Virus record (IMG/VR): IMGVR_UViG_3300020213_000041
Coordinates: 1-49,874 of that record
Strand: one strand, 5' to 3'
DNA length: 49,874 nt
DNA from: a virus
The notes beneath the pieces are model-generated. The model did not search any database. It was not told where the DNA came from and saw only the letters and a list, made by a program, of their open reading frames with translations. The translations under genes were made by a program, and so were the position numbers. Positions 16,252-26,150 of this stretch are shown here, piece after piece (positions within the stretch are counted from its first letter, which is position 1; every line of letters starts with the position of its first letter).

Positions 16252-19200
16252 TGCCTGTTGGAACGATTAATGCAGCTAAGGAGCTCGCGCAGACTTACCA
16301 GCCGTTACTGCTGGCAGAGTTTACCTTCCAGTCTGGAGCCGTGTTGCGCGTCGCGTCGCACCCCCTGAACCCGTCGGAAGGGGGCTACCAATACGGAGGA
16401 TACGACTGGCTGGCACGCGTGATGTCCTACGACATCACGGCTACCCAGGCTCTGGCAGAGTCAGGCATTGATTACACGCCCCAGGTGTCGGTGACGCTGG
16501 CTGACGTTAACCGAGACATCTGGGCCAATTACGAACAGCCCTACGGTTTCAAGGGCGCGATGCTAACAATACGGTTCGTGTTCTGGAACGTGGGATCTAA
16601 TGAATTCTCTTCAGATTCTCTGGTAAAGTTCGTCGGGGTCTGCGGGTCCCCGCAGGTTGACACGGACACGTTGACTGTGAGTGCTACCAGCTTAATGAAT
16701 ATGTCCCAAGCGATGCTACCTCAGGTCCGCGTTCAGAAGAGATGCCCGTGGATATTCCCGATCACAGCAAGTCAGCGACAGGAAGCGGCTGACGATGAAA
16801 GCAGCCCGTTCTATCAGTGCGGTTACAGCGTCGATGCAACGGGCGGTAATGCGGTAGGCAACCTCAACGGAAGCACACCGTACAAGTCCTGCAACTACAC
16901 ATATACGAACTGTATCAATCGCCTGGGCCGTGCCGGACAATATATCGAAGAAGACGGCGCGATGCGCCCTACGGGCCGTTTCGGCGGTATTCAAGAGAAC
17001 CCACCTAATGTCTCATGGTCACGCGGTTACGTGTCGGGTAAGTGGGAAGAGATCACCACATCCAGCAATGAAGCCAAATATGGGGACTTGATACCATTAC
17101 ACTACGGTGAAGGCTGGACAGACCCTCTTATCCTTAGTACGCAGGGCAGTGACGCCAATTTTACGAAAATCACTATGGTACTAGGATGGGGCGCGTTTAG
17201 TGATGTCAGCCGCGTGCTAGTCAATGGCGTGTTGATTCCCCATACTTACAATGACGGCATCATGGCGCATGTTCCAGAGGGTATCAAAAACGCTACGGAA
17301 GCCATGCTTGGCGGCTGGTGGGTAGCCATTAGCGGCGGGAGCCGTAACGGCAATGTGGACCCGGATATCTCAGTTCTACAGCAGCCTGACCCCTACGGAA
17401 ATCTGTGTGTGATTCAGGCTGTTGTCCCGCGCAAGCTGGCTGATAGCTCTACTAGCCCGCGCGTCCAGGTGCTGGCAAAAGGCCCCAAGCTACGTGTATG
17501 GTACTTTGCAGACCCTGGAATCGGGGCCGTGATGGATTCCGATACCGGGTTATGGTGGCGTGCAGAGTATACGGACTTAGTGGCCTGGGTTATGTTGGAC
17601 GTGCTGACGTGGGCGCACTGGCGTTACCGGGATATCGACATTCCATCCTTTATCAACTATGCCGCACATTGCGGAGCTACCATAGAATATAAAAATCACT
17701 TCGGCGTGACGGCGACCGGCCAGCGGTACACATGCACCCTGATCGTGCGGCAACGCCGCAGCGCGGCTGAGATTGTGCGAGGACTGCGGAACGCGGGGAA
17801 GGCCCTGCTGTATCTGGATACCAGCGGTAAGTTGACGGTGAAGGTCAAAGAAACGCTAGCCGGCCAGCAACCGGCCCCCGTGGCCGGGAGTAACTACAAT
17901 ACGGCAATTGCGTCAACGTTGGTTAATGCTAGCGTAGCTAATGGCTATGTCGCGTACAGCTTCGATGAGTCAAACATAGCGAAACGCAGCGATGGTAAGA
18001 CACCCACGCTGATAGTCACACAGCGTGGCGTGCAGGAAACGCCTAACCGGGTCAACTTCCAATTCCAGGACCGGGACAATCACTTTGTCCCGGACACGCT
18101 GGCTATCATTGACGCGGAAGACGTGGCGCGTGTCGGGCAGGAAGTAACTGGTCAGATGGCGATGGAAGGTATCAACAGTCTGGACCAGGGCCGCAGGTGC
18201 GCAGGTACCTGGATGGCTGAAAACTATCGCGGCAACTCGCGTTTAAGCGGGTACGGCGAAGCGATTGGGGACACGGGCGGAACGACGGTTTACGAGTGGG
18301 AGACCACCTTCAAAGTCATTCACCTGAACATCGGGGACATTTGCCAGTTAAGCTACCAGCAACTAGCGGTCAGTAATCAGTTAGTCCGCATTATCAAAAT
18401 CCAGCCAAGCAGCAACTTCAGCCGCTGTAAGGTGACCGCGTTACACCACAATGACCGCTGGTATCATGACGAGTACGCGCAGGACGACGGCCCGCTATGG
18501 AAGCCGGACTTCCGCAACCGGGAGCTACGGCCCGCGATGGCGTGGTGCCCGTTCGCCCAGCAGCCCCCTGTCTATGACGCTATGCGGGATACGAGTGACT
18601 GGGGCTTTTCAATCGCTCAGGACTACGAAACGGCTGCGGACGGAACCGCGATTGCAAAGCTGGTCATCGGGGGCCGAATGCCTGTGAATGTGTTCAGCGT
18701 GGATGCGGTTCCGCCGTTCGTGGGCCTACAGGGAACAACAGCGGCAACAGGCGGTACCCTTGCGGGGGGCCGCAGCTATTGGTTTATGGTGTGTGCGGTC
18801 GATGCGGCAGGCAAGCTGTCCGCACCGTCCCGCATGATGACGATTGCGGTGCCCAGTGGCACAAACACAAACACGGCGACAATCCCGCTGACGTACTGGC
18901 CCAGCGGCGCGGCGGGTTACAAAGTCTTCGGGGGCCACACACCCAACAGGTTATCCTGGCAGGCTGAAGACATCGGGACGCCTTCAAGTGTCACGCTGAC
19001 TGGGCTATTTACTGCTACCTGGGGCGTCCCGGATAGCGAGTTCAACTCCTTGTTGGTCCGCGCGAAGCGGGTCATTCACGGGGGCGTCTGGGGGCAGGTT
19101 GTAACGGCGATAGACACGGATACCGTCACTGTCGCGGTGTTGCCTAACGCGGGTTTCGCGGTCAATCAATGGGCGGGCTACACCCTGTCCCTGATCGGTC

Positions 19201-20357
19201 AGAAAGATGCGGACGAGGTACCATTGCCCATCTGGAATGCAACTATTGCAAGCAATACGGCGGATGGCGTGCTAACTCTCGCAACTCTACACCCGTACAC
19301 GGCGAATGTGATCCACGTTGGGGACGTTGTAGTGTGCCGCTTCCTGCCGACAGTAGGCAGCGACGGGACAGGTAACTATATTGAAGATGCTGGCCTTATC
19401 AACATGCTGGGGGGTGTGGGCCCGGTGTTTACGGTGGCCGGTGCGACTAATGCCAGCCCGATTGTCATTACTACGGATGTGGCGCACCCGTTCCAGTCCG
19501 GGGACACGGTGTACGTGGATGGTGTAGGGGGGAACACAGCCGCTAACGGCGCGTTTACCGCCGTTAAGCTGTCGGATTACACCCTCAGCCTGACCGCGAC
19601 AACCGGCACGGGCGCATATACCGGGGGCGGGACAATCCGGGAAATGCAACAGGGTTTGCTGCCGGGCACGGAAGACGGCATGGTGTTGTTCTTCACCGCA
19701 GGGACTGGCAAAGGGATGACTGTTAAGGTGAAGAGCAATACCGCGACGCGATATTACGTCGATGGTAAATGGCCTGTGACCCCGGACGTTACTAGCCGTT
19801 TTATTGTACTGGAACCGGGCTGGCAAGTGGAAGCCGGGCAGCAGGGCGTCAATAACGCACTCTCCAGCACGCTGGTACAGACGGTCCTGGAAGGGTCGAA
19901 CTATAGGGGCCGTCAGATGTTTGTCCAGGGCTTCACGGTCGATGGTGGGGGCGATGAGTCACCAGCTGCGGATAGTCCCTTCCGCGAGATCTACGTCTTC
20001 GGTGGGGAAGGCGCGGGCGGGTACAGCGGGGCGGTATACCTGTTGTGGGACGGCCCCTGCGCTATCGGTAGCGACCTTGCGCCGGTATTGACGTTGCACA
20101 GCACGTCCCGCGCGGTTGCGGTCCGCGCGGAAGTCAAGCAGGCCCCAACCGGCGCGGACTTGACATGCAGGGTTAATATTGGGGTGGACGCGTGGATGAC
20201 GCTGGTTATTCCAGACGGTCAGACGGTCGTCGAAGCGACATCCGTACAGATTGACGCAGCCGTAGACCTGACGGCAGACACGCGGATTAAGCTGGACATT
20301 TTGACTGTGGGCACCACTACCCCAGGGCAGGACCTAACGGTTACGATCTACATTTGA
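16251..20357 (+). CDS. Tail hub/central tail-tip protein
   Basis: At 1368 aa this is the likely hub protein at the tail tip, equivalent in position to lambda gpJ. The N-terminal 170 residues resemble the DUF2163-type tip domain (LLLAEFTFQSGAVLRVASHP). The region about 440-560 (WVMLDVLTWAHWRYRDIDIP, then TCTLIVRQRRSAAEIVRGLR and LLYLDTSGKLTVKVKE) resembles the hub domain of siphovirus tip proteins. Fibronectin-like and beta modules fill the C-terminal part, including one module (about 1060-1120, HPFQSGDTVYVDGVGGNTAA) that recurs in the next gene. It may also open the tail for DNA release. Confidence 0.78.
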   Translation: MPVGTINAAKELAQTYQPLLLAEFTFQSGAVLRVASHPLNPSEGGYQYGGYDWLARVMSYDITATQALAESGIDYTPQVSVTLADVNRDIWANYEQPYGFKGAMLTIRFVFWNVGSNEFSSDSLVKFVGVCGSPQVDTDTLTVSATSLMNMSQAMLPQVRVQKRCPWIFPITASQRQEAADDESSPFYQCGYSVDATGGNAVGNLNGSTPYKSCNYTYTNCINRLGRAGQYIEEDGAMRPTGRFGGIQENPPNVSWSRGYVSGKWEEITTSSNEAKYGDLIPLHYGEGWTDPLILSTQGSDANFTKITMVLGWGAFSDVSRVLVNGVLIPHTYNDGIMAHVPEGIKNATEAMLGGWWVAISGGSRNGNVDPDISVLQQPDPYGNLCVIQAVVPRKLADSSTSPRVQVLAKGPKLRVWYFADPGIGAVMDSDTGLWWRAEYTDLVAWVMLDVLTWAHWRYRDIDIPSFINYAAHCGATIEYKNHFGVTATGQRYTCTLIVRQRRSAAEIVRGLRNAGKALLYLDTSGKLTVKVKETLAGQQPAPVAGSNYNTAIASTLVNASVANGYVAYSFDESNIAKRSDGKTPTLIVTQRGVQETPNRVNFQFQDRDNHFVPDTLAIIDAEDVARVGQEVTGQMAMEGINSLDQGRRCAGTWMAENYRGNSRLSGYGEAIGDTGGTTVYEWETTFKVIHLNIGDICQLSYQQLAVSNQLVRIIKIQPSSNFSRCKVTALHHNDRWYHDEYAQDDGPLWKPDFRNRELRPAMAWCPFAQQPPVYDAMRDTSDWGFSIAQDYETAADGTAIAKLVIGGRMPVNVFSVDAVPPFVGLQGTTAATGGTLAGGRSYWFMVCAVDAAGKLSAPSRMMTIAVPSGTNTNTATIPLTYWPSGAAGYKVFGGHTPNRLSWQAEDIGTPSSVTLTGLFTATWGVPDSEFNSLLVRAKRVIHGGVWGQVVTAIDTDTVTVAVLPNAGFAVNQWAGYTLSLIGQKDADEVPLPIWNATIASNTADGVLTLATLHPYTANVIHVGDVVVCRFLPTVGSDGTGNYIEDAGLINMLGGVGPVFTVAGATNASPIVITTDVAHPFQSGDTVYVDGVGGNTAANGAFTAVKLSDYTLSLTATTGTGAYTGGGTIREMQQGLLPGTEDGMVLFFTAGTGKGMTVKVKSNTATRYYVDGKWPVTPDVTSRFIVLEPGWQVEAGQQGVNNALSSTLVQTVLEGSNYRGRQMFVQGFTVDGGGDESPAADSPFREIYVFGGEGAGGYSGAVYLLWDGPCAIGSDLAPVLTLHSTSRAVAVRAEVKQAPTGADLTCRVNIGVDAWMTLVIPDGQTVVEATSVQIDAAVDLTADTRIKLDILTVGTTTPGQDLTVTIYI

Positions 20358-20364
20358 GGCAACT

Positions 20365-23300
20365 ATGTCAGCGGAACAGATTATGAAGTTGCAGCCTAAC
20401 CGCACAATTGCGCTGAAAGGCTTTGATCGGCGCGGCGCGGCTGCGGCGCTTCACAGTGCCACTACAACAGGTTTTCAAGTTAGCGGAGTCCTGCGGGACT
20501 TCGCCGACTTTGCCGTGGTAGATCTATGGGACGCTGATAACCCCTATGAACATTTCACTATGCGGTATCTGCCTGATTTTGACTTCACTAACATGGTATT
20601 GGAATTCGATCTGCATTATGACGGACTGCAGCCCATCGACAGCCCAAAGAACCCCTGGATAGCATGGCACGGACTGTCCGCAATCGTGGTCAATCCTGAC
20701 GGTAGCGAAACGGGTGCCGTTATCCCGTTCAGTGAGTGCGCTATGCTGCAAGCTGGGACGTTCAGTCCGGCTAGCGCAACATGGGAAGTCTACGGCGCAG
20801 CCGGGGCCGGGGACCGGATAGCATGGTTTTACTTAGATCATGTGTTTGAAGTCACCTGGACCGGCCCGTTCTCCGCTAATTATCTGTTCTATTGGCAGAA
20901 TGACCCAACCTATAACCATTACGTCCGGGTCCAGTCCGGGGCTTTTGACCAGACTTATGCGGTGCTAGAGAGTATTGCACTTAATGGGACCGGGGCCGCG
21001 TCCAGCATCGCATATCAGATCAATGCGGATACGGCCTGCCCGCTAGAAGCCGTTTGGGACACGGCAAACGGTATCACGCTGCAGCCGAGGTCCCTTGACC
21101 GCGCTATGGTGTCGCTGACCGCAAGCGATGGCAACGCGGGCGCGACGGTTGAAAACATCGGCCTGACCCCGGCATCTATCGCGGTAGAAGTGGCCAGACA
21201 AATTAATCGGTATAACTGGCCTCTGGCACAGCCTGCAATAGCGATCATGGCCGAAGCGTCCGGGGATGATCTGACCATTACAGCGGCACGATATGGCCGC
21301 GTAGATGTGGCCGGAACCGCTGTTACCTGGGCCTGGGGTGACCGCTTCGGGGGCATTGCTCCCGGATCTACCGTCTGGATTAACGAGACAGCGTACACGG
21401 TATCCACCGTGGATTCCCAAATCGGTTTGACGCTGACAGCCAGTGCAGGGACGCTGACTGACGCGCGCTATCTGGCGGAACGCGGGGGCCGGGACGGGAA
21501 CTTGATTCAGGTGCAATGCCGTGCCTTCGGGGGCGTCGCCACTACCGGAAACTCCCTAAATGTCCAGATCAGGCACCATAATCAGATGCTGTCTGGCGGG
21601 TCATCTGACGTCACATGGCGTATTACGGTGCCCTTTACCGAGATGGCCGCGTCGAAACTGCGGAAGCTATGGATGACGCTAGCACCCGCGCTGGCGGACG
21701 GGGCCTATGGGGATACCGAGTTTACCGCGACTATCAGTAATTGGACTGTGACGGACCCGGACGGGCATAGACCCCTGAAGGTGGCCGGGCCGGGTAGTGT
21801 GCGATTAGGAAGCCGGGATGACTGGGCAAAGTATCAGGGCGGGCCGTGGTCAGAGTGGGTTACGGGTGTCACCCCCGGCAGCAACTGGTACTATCGCGGC
21901 GCGGCCCGTGCGACGGGCGCGGCGGGGGCTATGGTCAATTTGCAGTACACCTGTCAACACACCCACAATCTCTATTTAGGGACCGATCTGTTCACAGATC
22001 GCGGCATCGTCGCCGTGACGGTTGACGGCGTGCCTGCGGCGACGATTGACACGTATCTAGCAACAGACGCCCCGATAGCTACCAGACGCCTAATCCAGGC
22101 CGCTGTATCGCCGGGCTCGCATGTGGTACGTGTGGTCAACACTGGCACAAAGAACGCAGCCAGCAGCGGCTGGAACGCGATTTTCGACTATCTGGATGCG
22201 GCTGTCCTGTCGGATGTGCCTGACCCGGTGGCCGTGACTATTACGGCCAGCCCCGCGATTGACTGGGATACGGATCATACCTACAAATTACCGCCCGCGC
22301 GGCTGACGTGGAACCTGGACCGGCTGGGGCTGCGCGGGGACATCAACGAGTATATAGGCGTGTTCTGGTGGGCGCAGAGAAAGCGGGTAGCAGGCACCGC
22401 GAGGCGCTGGGATGTGGAACTGTCGGGGACGTGGCCTGTAGGGTCCGCGATCACGCTTACCGTGTCCGGCATCGCGGTGACAAAGACGGTCACCGGGTTA
22501 GACGCGGGGGACGGGGACGCAGCATGTATGACGGTGATTGCCCAGTCCGTTGCGGACGGGATCAACACTACCTTTGTGGGCGTGTGGGCGGAAGTGACCG
22601 GCGCCCTGCTGAATGTCATTACGGTCCGGCCCAGGACTGCTATGTTCTGGTTTACCCGGGACGTGTTGGTGTCGTCAACTGGCAGCGCATCTGCGACGGC
22701 TACCGGCTCCCTAGATCCGGGGTCAGAAGGCGTTTGGGAAATTGATCTAGCGCAGACACCCGCGCTGAACAAAGCGGCGCGGGACTGGCACGCTGACTTG
22801 TTCGCGGACGTGCAAGCGCGAGGCTGGACGCTCACGCTGGCCTACTCCATGGAGCTCCTAAACCCCCCTGAAGACCCAGGCGCGGGGAAACACTTCGCGG
22901 CCCGCTACGCGTCAGGTCTTCAGGTCCTAACCTCTACGGGATTCGGTACCGAAGCCCAGGCGACGATTACGGATGTCACACCCGGTACCCCACCCACAAT
23001 TGAAGCATCAGGGCACGGCTACAACACAGGGGACGATATCACGGTTTCGGGCGTGGTAGGGGTCACGGGCGTCAATGGCCGTCATACAGTAACGCGTTTA
23101 AACGCGGATGAGTACACACTAGACGGGGTTACCGCGTCCGGGACCTTCGCGGCTTGGACGGCGGTTTCCGGCCTGCCGGTGCCGGGCAGCGTGCGCCATC
23201 TGCGGACGACGCACTGTACCTTCAGTCCGTCTATGAGTGACTATCAGAAAGATGTCTACGCGTACAGCGCGGGGCTGATGGACGCGGCGGGCCTGACGCC

Positions 23301-24186
23301 GTGGCTACAGTTCGGGGAGTTCCTCTGGTGGTTCTTCAGCCGGACTGCGGCATCTGTAGAAAATGCAACAGCAACAACCCCTATCCAGATCGCCTGGACT
23401 GGACACGGACTATCGACAGGTCAGACGGCTATAGTCACGGGCGTACGCGGCCTTTCTGGGGCTAACGGGACGTGGCCTGTAAGTGTAACAGGGGCGAACA
23501 CTTTCACGCTGGACGGGTCCATCGGGTCAGGGGTTTATGTGCCGGGTACAGGGTCACTTCGTACCGGGGGCATGGGATACTATGACGGTGCGACGGCTGC
23601 GGCTGCGGTAACGTCGCTGGGGCGGGTGCTGGCCACGTTCCACACGCAGGACGACAGCCCGGCAATCAACGGGGGCGCGGATGTTGCCTTACTAGCAGCG
23701 CTGCTACAGACGCATGTGGACGCTATCCGCGTGCATGTGCTATCCAGCTACGCGGGGGCGAAGTTTGAATGGTTGCACGCAATGGACGTGAACGCAGCTA
23801 CGTGCTATCACACGCTGGACTTTCCGTATCCGCAGGGCGGGCGGTTAAATCACGCGGTCAATATCCCCCCTTCCTGGACGGTGAAGGCCGGTTCCGGTCT
23901 GGACCGTATCAAGATGGAATCCTTGTCATGGGGCGCGACCTATCGCAACATCGATCAGGCGAAGGCCGCGATTAGCTGGCCGTATACGGTGCCGCAGGGA
24001 TGGCCGCTGGCTGATTGCCGCTACTTGATACCTGTCTTTAACGGGGGCTGTCCCTGGCAACAGGAATACAGGCACTGTCTTAAGGACGCTGTACCGCATG
24101 TGAATTTCTGGGCTTGGGACCATATTAGTTTGCTGTCTCTACCGCTACCGCTGCCGATCTTACGCGGCAACGCGCGGCTAACGTAA
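20365..24186 (+). CDS. Large tail fibre/tip protein, TIM-barrel-like C-term
   Basis: At 1273 aa this follows the hub protein and most likely forms a tip or fibre. The N-terminal half consists of beta modules, including jelly-roll-like stretches. After about residue 650 there is a region with glycosidase-like TIM-barrel features: WHADLFADVQARGWTLTLAY, AGLMDAAGLTPWLQFGEFLWW, and DAIRVHVLSSYAGAKFEWLH. Two copies of a small beta module with GHGYNTGDDITVSGV and GHGLSTGQTAIVTGV interrupt this region. Whether the barrel is catalytic cannot be said; no clear catalytic acid pair is assigned. It probably determines host contact. Confidence 0.65.
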   Translation: MSAEQIMKLQPNRTIALKGFDRRGAAAALHSATTTGFQVSGVLRDFADFAVVDLWDADNPYEHFTMRYLPDFDFTNMVLEFDLHYDGLQPIDSPKNPWIAWHGLSAIVVNPDGSETGAVIPFSECAMLQAGTFSPASATWEVYGAAGAGDRIAWFYLDHVFEVTWTGPFSANYLFYWQNDPTYNHYVRVQSGAFDQTYAVLESIALNGTGAASSIAYQINADTACPLEAVWDTANGITLQPRSLDRAMVSLTASDGNAGATVENIGLTPASIAVEVARQINRYNWPLAQPAIAIMAEASGDDLTITAARYGRVDVAGTAVTWAWGDRFGGIAPGSTVWINETAYTVSTVDSQIGLTLTASAGTLTDARYLAERGGRDGNLIQVQCRAFGGVATTGNSLNVQIRHHNQMLSGGSSDVTWRITVPFTEMAASKLRKLWMTLAPALADGAYGDTEFTATISNWTVTDPDGHRPLKVAGPGSVRLGSRDDWAKYQGGPWSEWVTGVTPGSNWYYRGAARATGAAGAMVNLQYTCQHTHNLYLGTDLFTDRGIVAVTVDGVPAATIDTYLATDAPIATRRLIQAAVSPGSHVVRVVNTGTKNAASSGWNAIFDYLDAAVLSDVPDPVAVTITASPAIDWDTDHTYKLPPARLTWNLDRLGLRGDINEYIGVFWWAQRKRVAGTARRWDVELSGTWPVGSAITLTVSGIAVTKTVTGLDAGDGDAACMTVIAQSVADGINTTFVGVWAEVTGALLNVITVRPRTAMFWFTRDVLVSSTGSASATATGSLDPGSEGVWEIDLAQTPALNKAARDWHADLFADVQARGWTLTLAYSMELLNPPEDPGAGKHFAARYASGLQVLTSTGFGTEAQATITDVTPGTPPTIEASGHGYNTGDDITVSGVVGVTGVNGRHTVTRLNADEYTLDGVTASGTFAAWTAVSGLPVPGSVRHLRTTHCTFSPSMSDYQKDVYAYSAGLMDAAGLTPWLQFGEFLWWFFSRTAASVENATATTPIQIAWTGHGLSTGQTAIVTGVRGLSGANGTWPVSVTGANTFTLDGSIGSGVYVPGTGSLRTGGMGYYDGATAAAAVTSLGRVLATFHTQDDSPAINGGADVALLAALLQTHVDAIRVHVLSSYAGAKFEWLHAMDVNAATCYHTLDFPYPQGGRLNHAVNIPPSWTVKAGSGLDRIKMESLSWGATYRNIDQAKAAISWPYTVPQGWPLADCRYLIPVFNGGCPWQQEYRHCLKDAVPHVNFWAWDHISLLSLPLPLPILRGNARLT

Positions 24187-24208
24187 ATAGTTTAACTGAA
24201 GGTAGCTT

Positions 24209-25378
24209 GTGAGCCGATCACAACACAAAGAAGAAAAGCGTCTATGTCCATCGTGCGGGCTGGAAAAAACCTTTCCTTCCCGCAATGAAACCTGCAGCCG
24301 CGATTGTGCGCAAGGTATGCAGAAAAGCGCAGGCGCCGCGCTGGACAAGCGAATCGCAAAATATTTGGGCAAAGTGGGCCATACGTCGATAGTAGCCCTT
24401 GCAGACCACTTTGACCGCAGCCCCCGCACCGTGCAAACCACGCTGGAAACATTGCGCCAGCAGGGCGCCTATGTGCAGGTCGATGCTGACGTGGTAGCTA
24501 TGCCGCAACAGATTCGGCCTGGCAATGCCATGGGCGGGCCGCTTGTGCATGACATCAGCGAGTATGAAGATGGTTGGTTCCAATTTGGCGCGTTAGGGGA
24601 CAACCATCTAGGGTCAAAGCACGAACGGCTGGACGTGCTGACCGCAGCCTATGACCTGTACGCGGCGGAAGGTGTGCGAACGGTCTTCAACACGGGCAAC
24701 TGGATTGAGGGCGAAATGCGCCTGAATTTCCATGACGTGAAGATTCACGGACTGGACGCCCAGCTTGATTACATGCTGGAACACTACCCCCAGCGTAAGG
24801 GGGTGACGACCTACTTTGTCGCGGGCGATGATCATGAAGGCTGGTACCAGCGTAATTCCCGGCTGGAAGTCGGACGGCTGTTACAGCTTCGCGCCGAGGC
24901 CGCTGGCCGCAAGGACCTGCAATACCTGGGCTACGTGGAAGCGGACATTGACCTGAAGACCAGCGGGGGCCGCTCAAAGCTAAAGGTCATGCATCCGGGG
25001 GGCGGTAGCGCTTACGCGTATAGCTACGCGCCGCAAAAGATTGTGGAGTCCTTCCAGGGCGGCGAAAAACCGGACATTTTGCTGATTGGTCACTATCACA
25101 AGTTTGAGTACTGCTACCCGCGCGGGGTGCATGTGGTTCAGACCGGATGCACTGTTGACCAGTCTATCTTCATGCGGAAACAGAAAATCAGCGCACATGT
25201 GGGCTTTACGCTCTGCCGCTTGAATCAGTCCCCGTCGGGCGTGGTCAACCGCTTCCAAGTCGAATGGTTCCCGTTCTTTGACCGGGGCTTCTATGGTACG
25301 GCACGGCGTAACTTTGGCCTGACCCCGGCACCTATGCCGGTCCGCAAGGTGCGCGGCGGGCGGGTACTCGCAGCGTGA
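24209..25378 (+). CDS. Zn-finger/HTH/metallophosphoesterase fusion
   Basis: A GTG start at 24209 with GAAGG upstream gives 389 aa with three parts. Residues 13-33 hold a Cys4 motif (C13, C16, C29, C33). Residues about 45-95 look like a winged helix (TSIVALADHFDRSPRTVQTT). Residues 122-389 form a calcineurin-like metallophosphoesterase with GDNH (130-133), GNW (163-165, where the usual Asp is not obvious), GDDHE (206-210), MHPGGG (261-266) and GHYH (294-297). The family includes nucleases and phosphodiesterases acting on DNA or nucleotides. It lies between tail and lysis genes, an unusual place, and could act on DNA during infection. Function is inference. Confidence 0.8.
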   Translation: MSRSQHKEEKRLCPSCGLEKTFPSRNETCSRDCAQGMQKSAGAALDKRIAKYLGKVGHTSIVALADHFDRSPRTVQTTLETLRQQGAYVQVDADVVAMPQQIRPGNAMGGPLVHDISEYEDGWFQFGALGDNHLGSKHERLDVLTAAYDLYAAEGVRTVFNTGNWIEGEMRLNFHDVKIHGLDAQLDYMLEHYPQRKGVTTYFVAGDDHEGWYQRNSRLEVGRLLQLRAEAAGRKDLQYLGYVEADIDLKTSGGRSKLKVMHPGGGSAYAYSYAPQKIVESFQGGEKPDILLIGHYHKFEYCYPRGVHVVQTGCTVDQSIFMRKQKISAHVGFTLCRLNQSPSGVVNRFQVEWFPFFDRGFYGTARRNFGLTPAPMPVRKVRGGRVLAA

Positions 25379-25770
25379 CGCGGCGGGCGATTCGCCCGCT
25401 CACACAGCCAGCAGGTAGCGGCCTTTGCGGGCAGACGTGCGTAGCTATGGCAGCTGGCGTGTCGCTACAGCGTGCCATTGAAGCCGTGGGTCATCAGAAA
25501 GCACGCGGTACTCATACACGCGAAATCATCGCGGGTCTGCGGGCTCTGGGGGTAGGGTGCGCTGATCGGTTGCGCCGGGTCAGCCGCGCTAAACCCCTGT
25601 TACCGCCCTTCGCCGTTGTCGCGGCCTGTCGCATCAGGCCCGCGGCGCCCGCGCTATGGCACTGGCTTTTAGTCTGGGATGGGGTAATATATGACCCCGG
25701 CCAGGTGTGGCCGGATGCGTACAAAGACTGGCGCTTCACAAGTTATCTGGAGCTATTCCCAAACGAATGA
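25375..25770 (+). CDS. C39/papain-like cysteine peptidase
   Basis: This 131-aa protein starts at a GTG overlapping the previous stop. It has SGLCGQTCVAM, placing a nucleophilic Cys at residue 18 at the start of a helix, followed by LWHWLLVWDGVIYDP with His 96 and Asp 107. The Cys-His-Asp order and the Gln-Cys-like context match C39-type/papain-like peptidases. Next to an M15 peptidase gene it may be a second lysin cleaving the peptide stem of peptidoglycan, or process a virion protein. No signal peptide is present, so export would need a holin. Confidence 0.65.
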   Translation: MTRRAIRPLTQPAGSGLCGQTCVAMAAGVSLQRAIEAVGHQKARGTHTREIIAGLRALGVGCADRLRRVSRAKPLLPPFAVVAACRIRPAAPALWHWLLVWDGVIYDPGQVWPDAYKDWRFTSYLELFPNE

Positions 25771-26150
25771 CGAAAGACTTTCAGTTGTCGGAATTCGCCT
25801 GTAAATGCGGCTGCGGGCAGGCTTTGATTAGTGCCGAACTGGTCAACGGCTTGCAGGAACTGCGGGACCTGCTGGCCGGGCCGATTGTCATTACTTCCGG
25901 CTACAGGTGCCCGGCCCATAACGCCCGTGTCGGGGGTGCTAAGCAATCCCAGCACACCAGGGGCGCCGCTGCGGACATCCGGGTTCCGGGTACCCGTGTC
26001 CGGGACCTATACCGCCGTGTTCAGGAGATACCGGCCTTCCGGGGTGTCGGGGTCAGTGATGAAGGCGGGTTTATTCATGTGGACATACGCCACACCCCTG
26101 CGCGCTGGTGCTATAAGCATGGCAGGCAGTGCCGCTGGTTCGATCTGTAG
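25767..26150 (+). CDS. Endolysin, peptidase M15A
   Basis: The ATG at 25767 overlaps the previous stop (ATGA) and gives 127 aa. An upstream in-frame start within the previous gene is not needed. It shows the zinc-binding motifs of M15 D-Ala-D-Ala carboxypeptidases/endolysins: SQHTRGAAAD (His 63, Asp 70) and GFIHVDI (His 104). Before them comes VITSGYRCPAHNARVGG, the typical lead-in. The N-terminus has CKCGCG. Such small enzymes cut peptidoglycan cross-links at lysis. Confidence 0.9.
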   Translation: MTKDFQLSEFACKCGCGQALISAELVNGLQELRDLLAGPIVITSGYRCPAHNARVGGAKQSQHTRGAAADIRVPGTRVRDLYRRVQEIPAFRGVGVSDEGGFIHVDIRHTPARWCYKHGRQCRWFDL

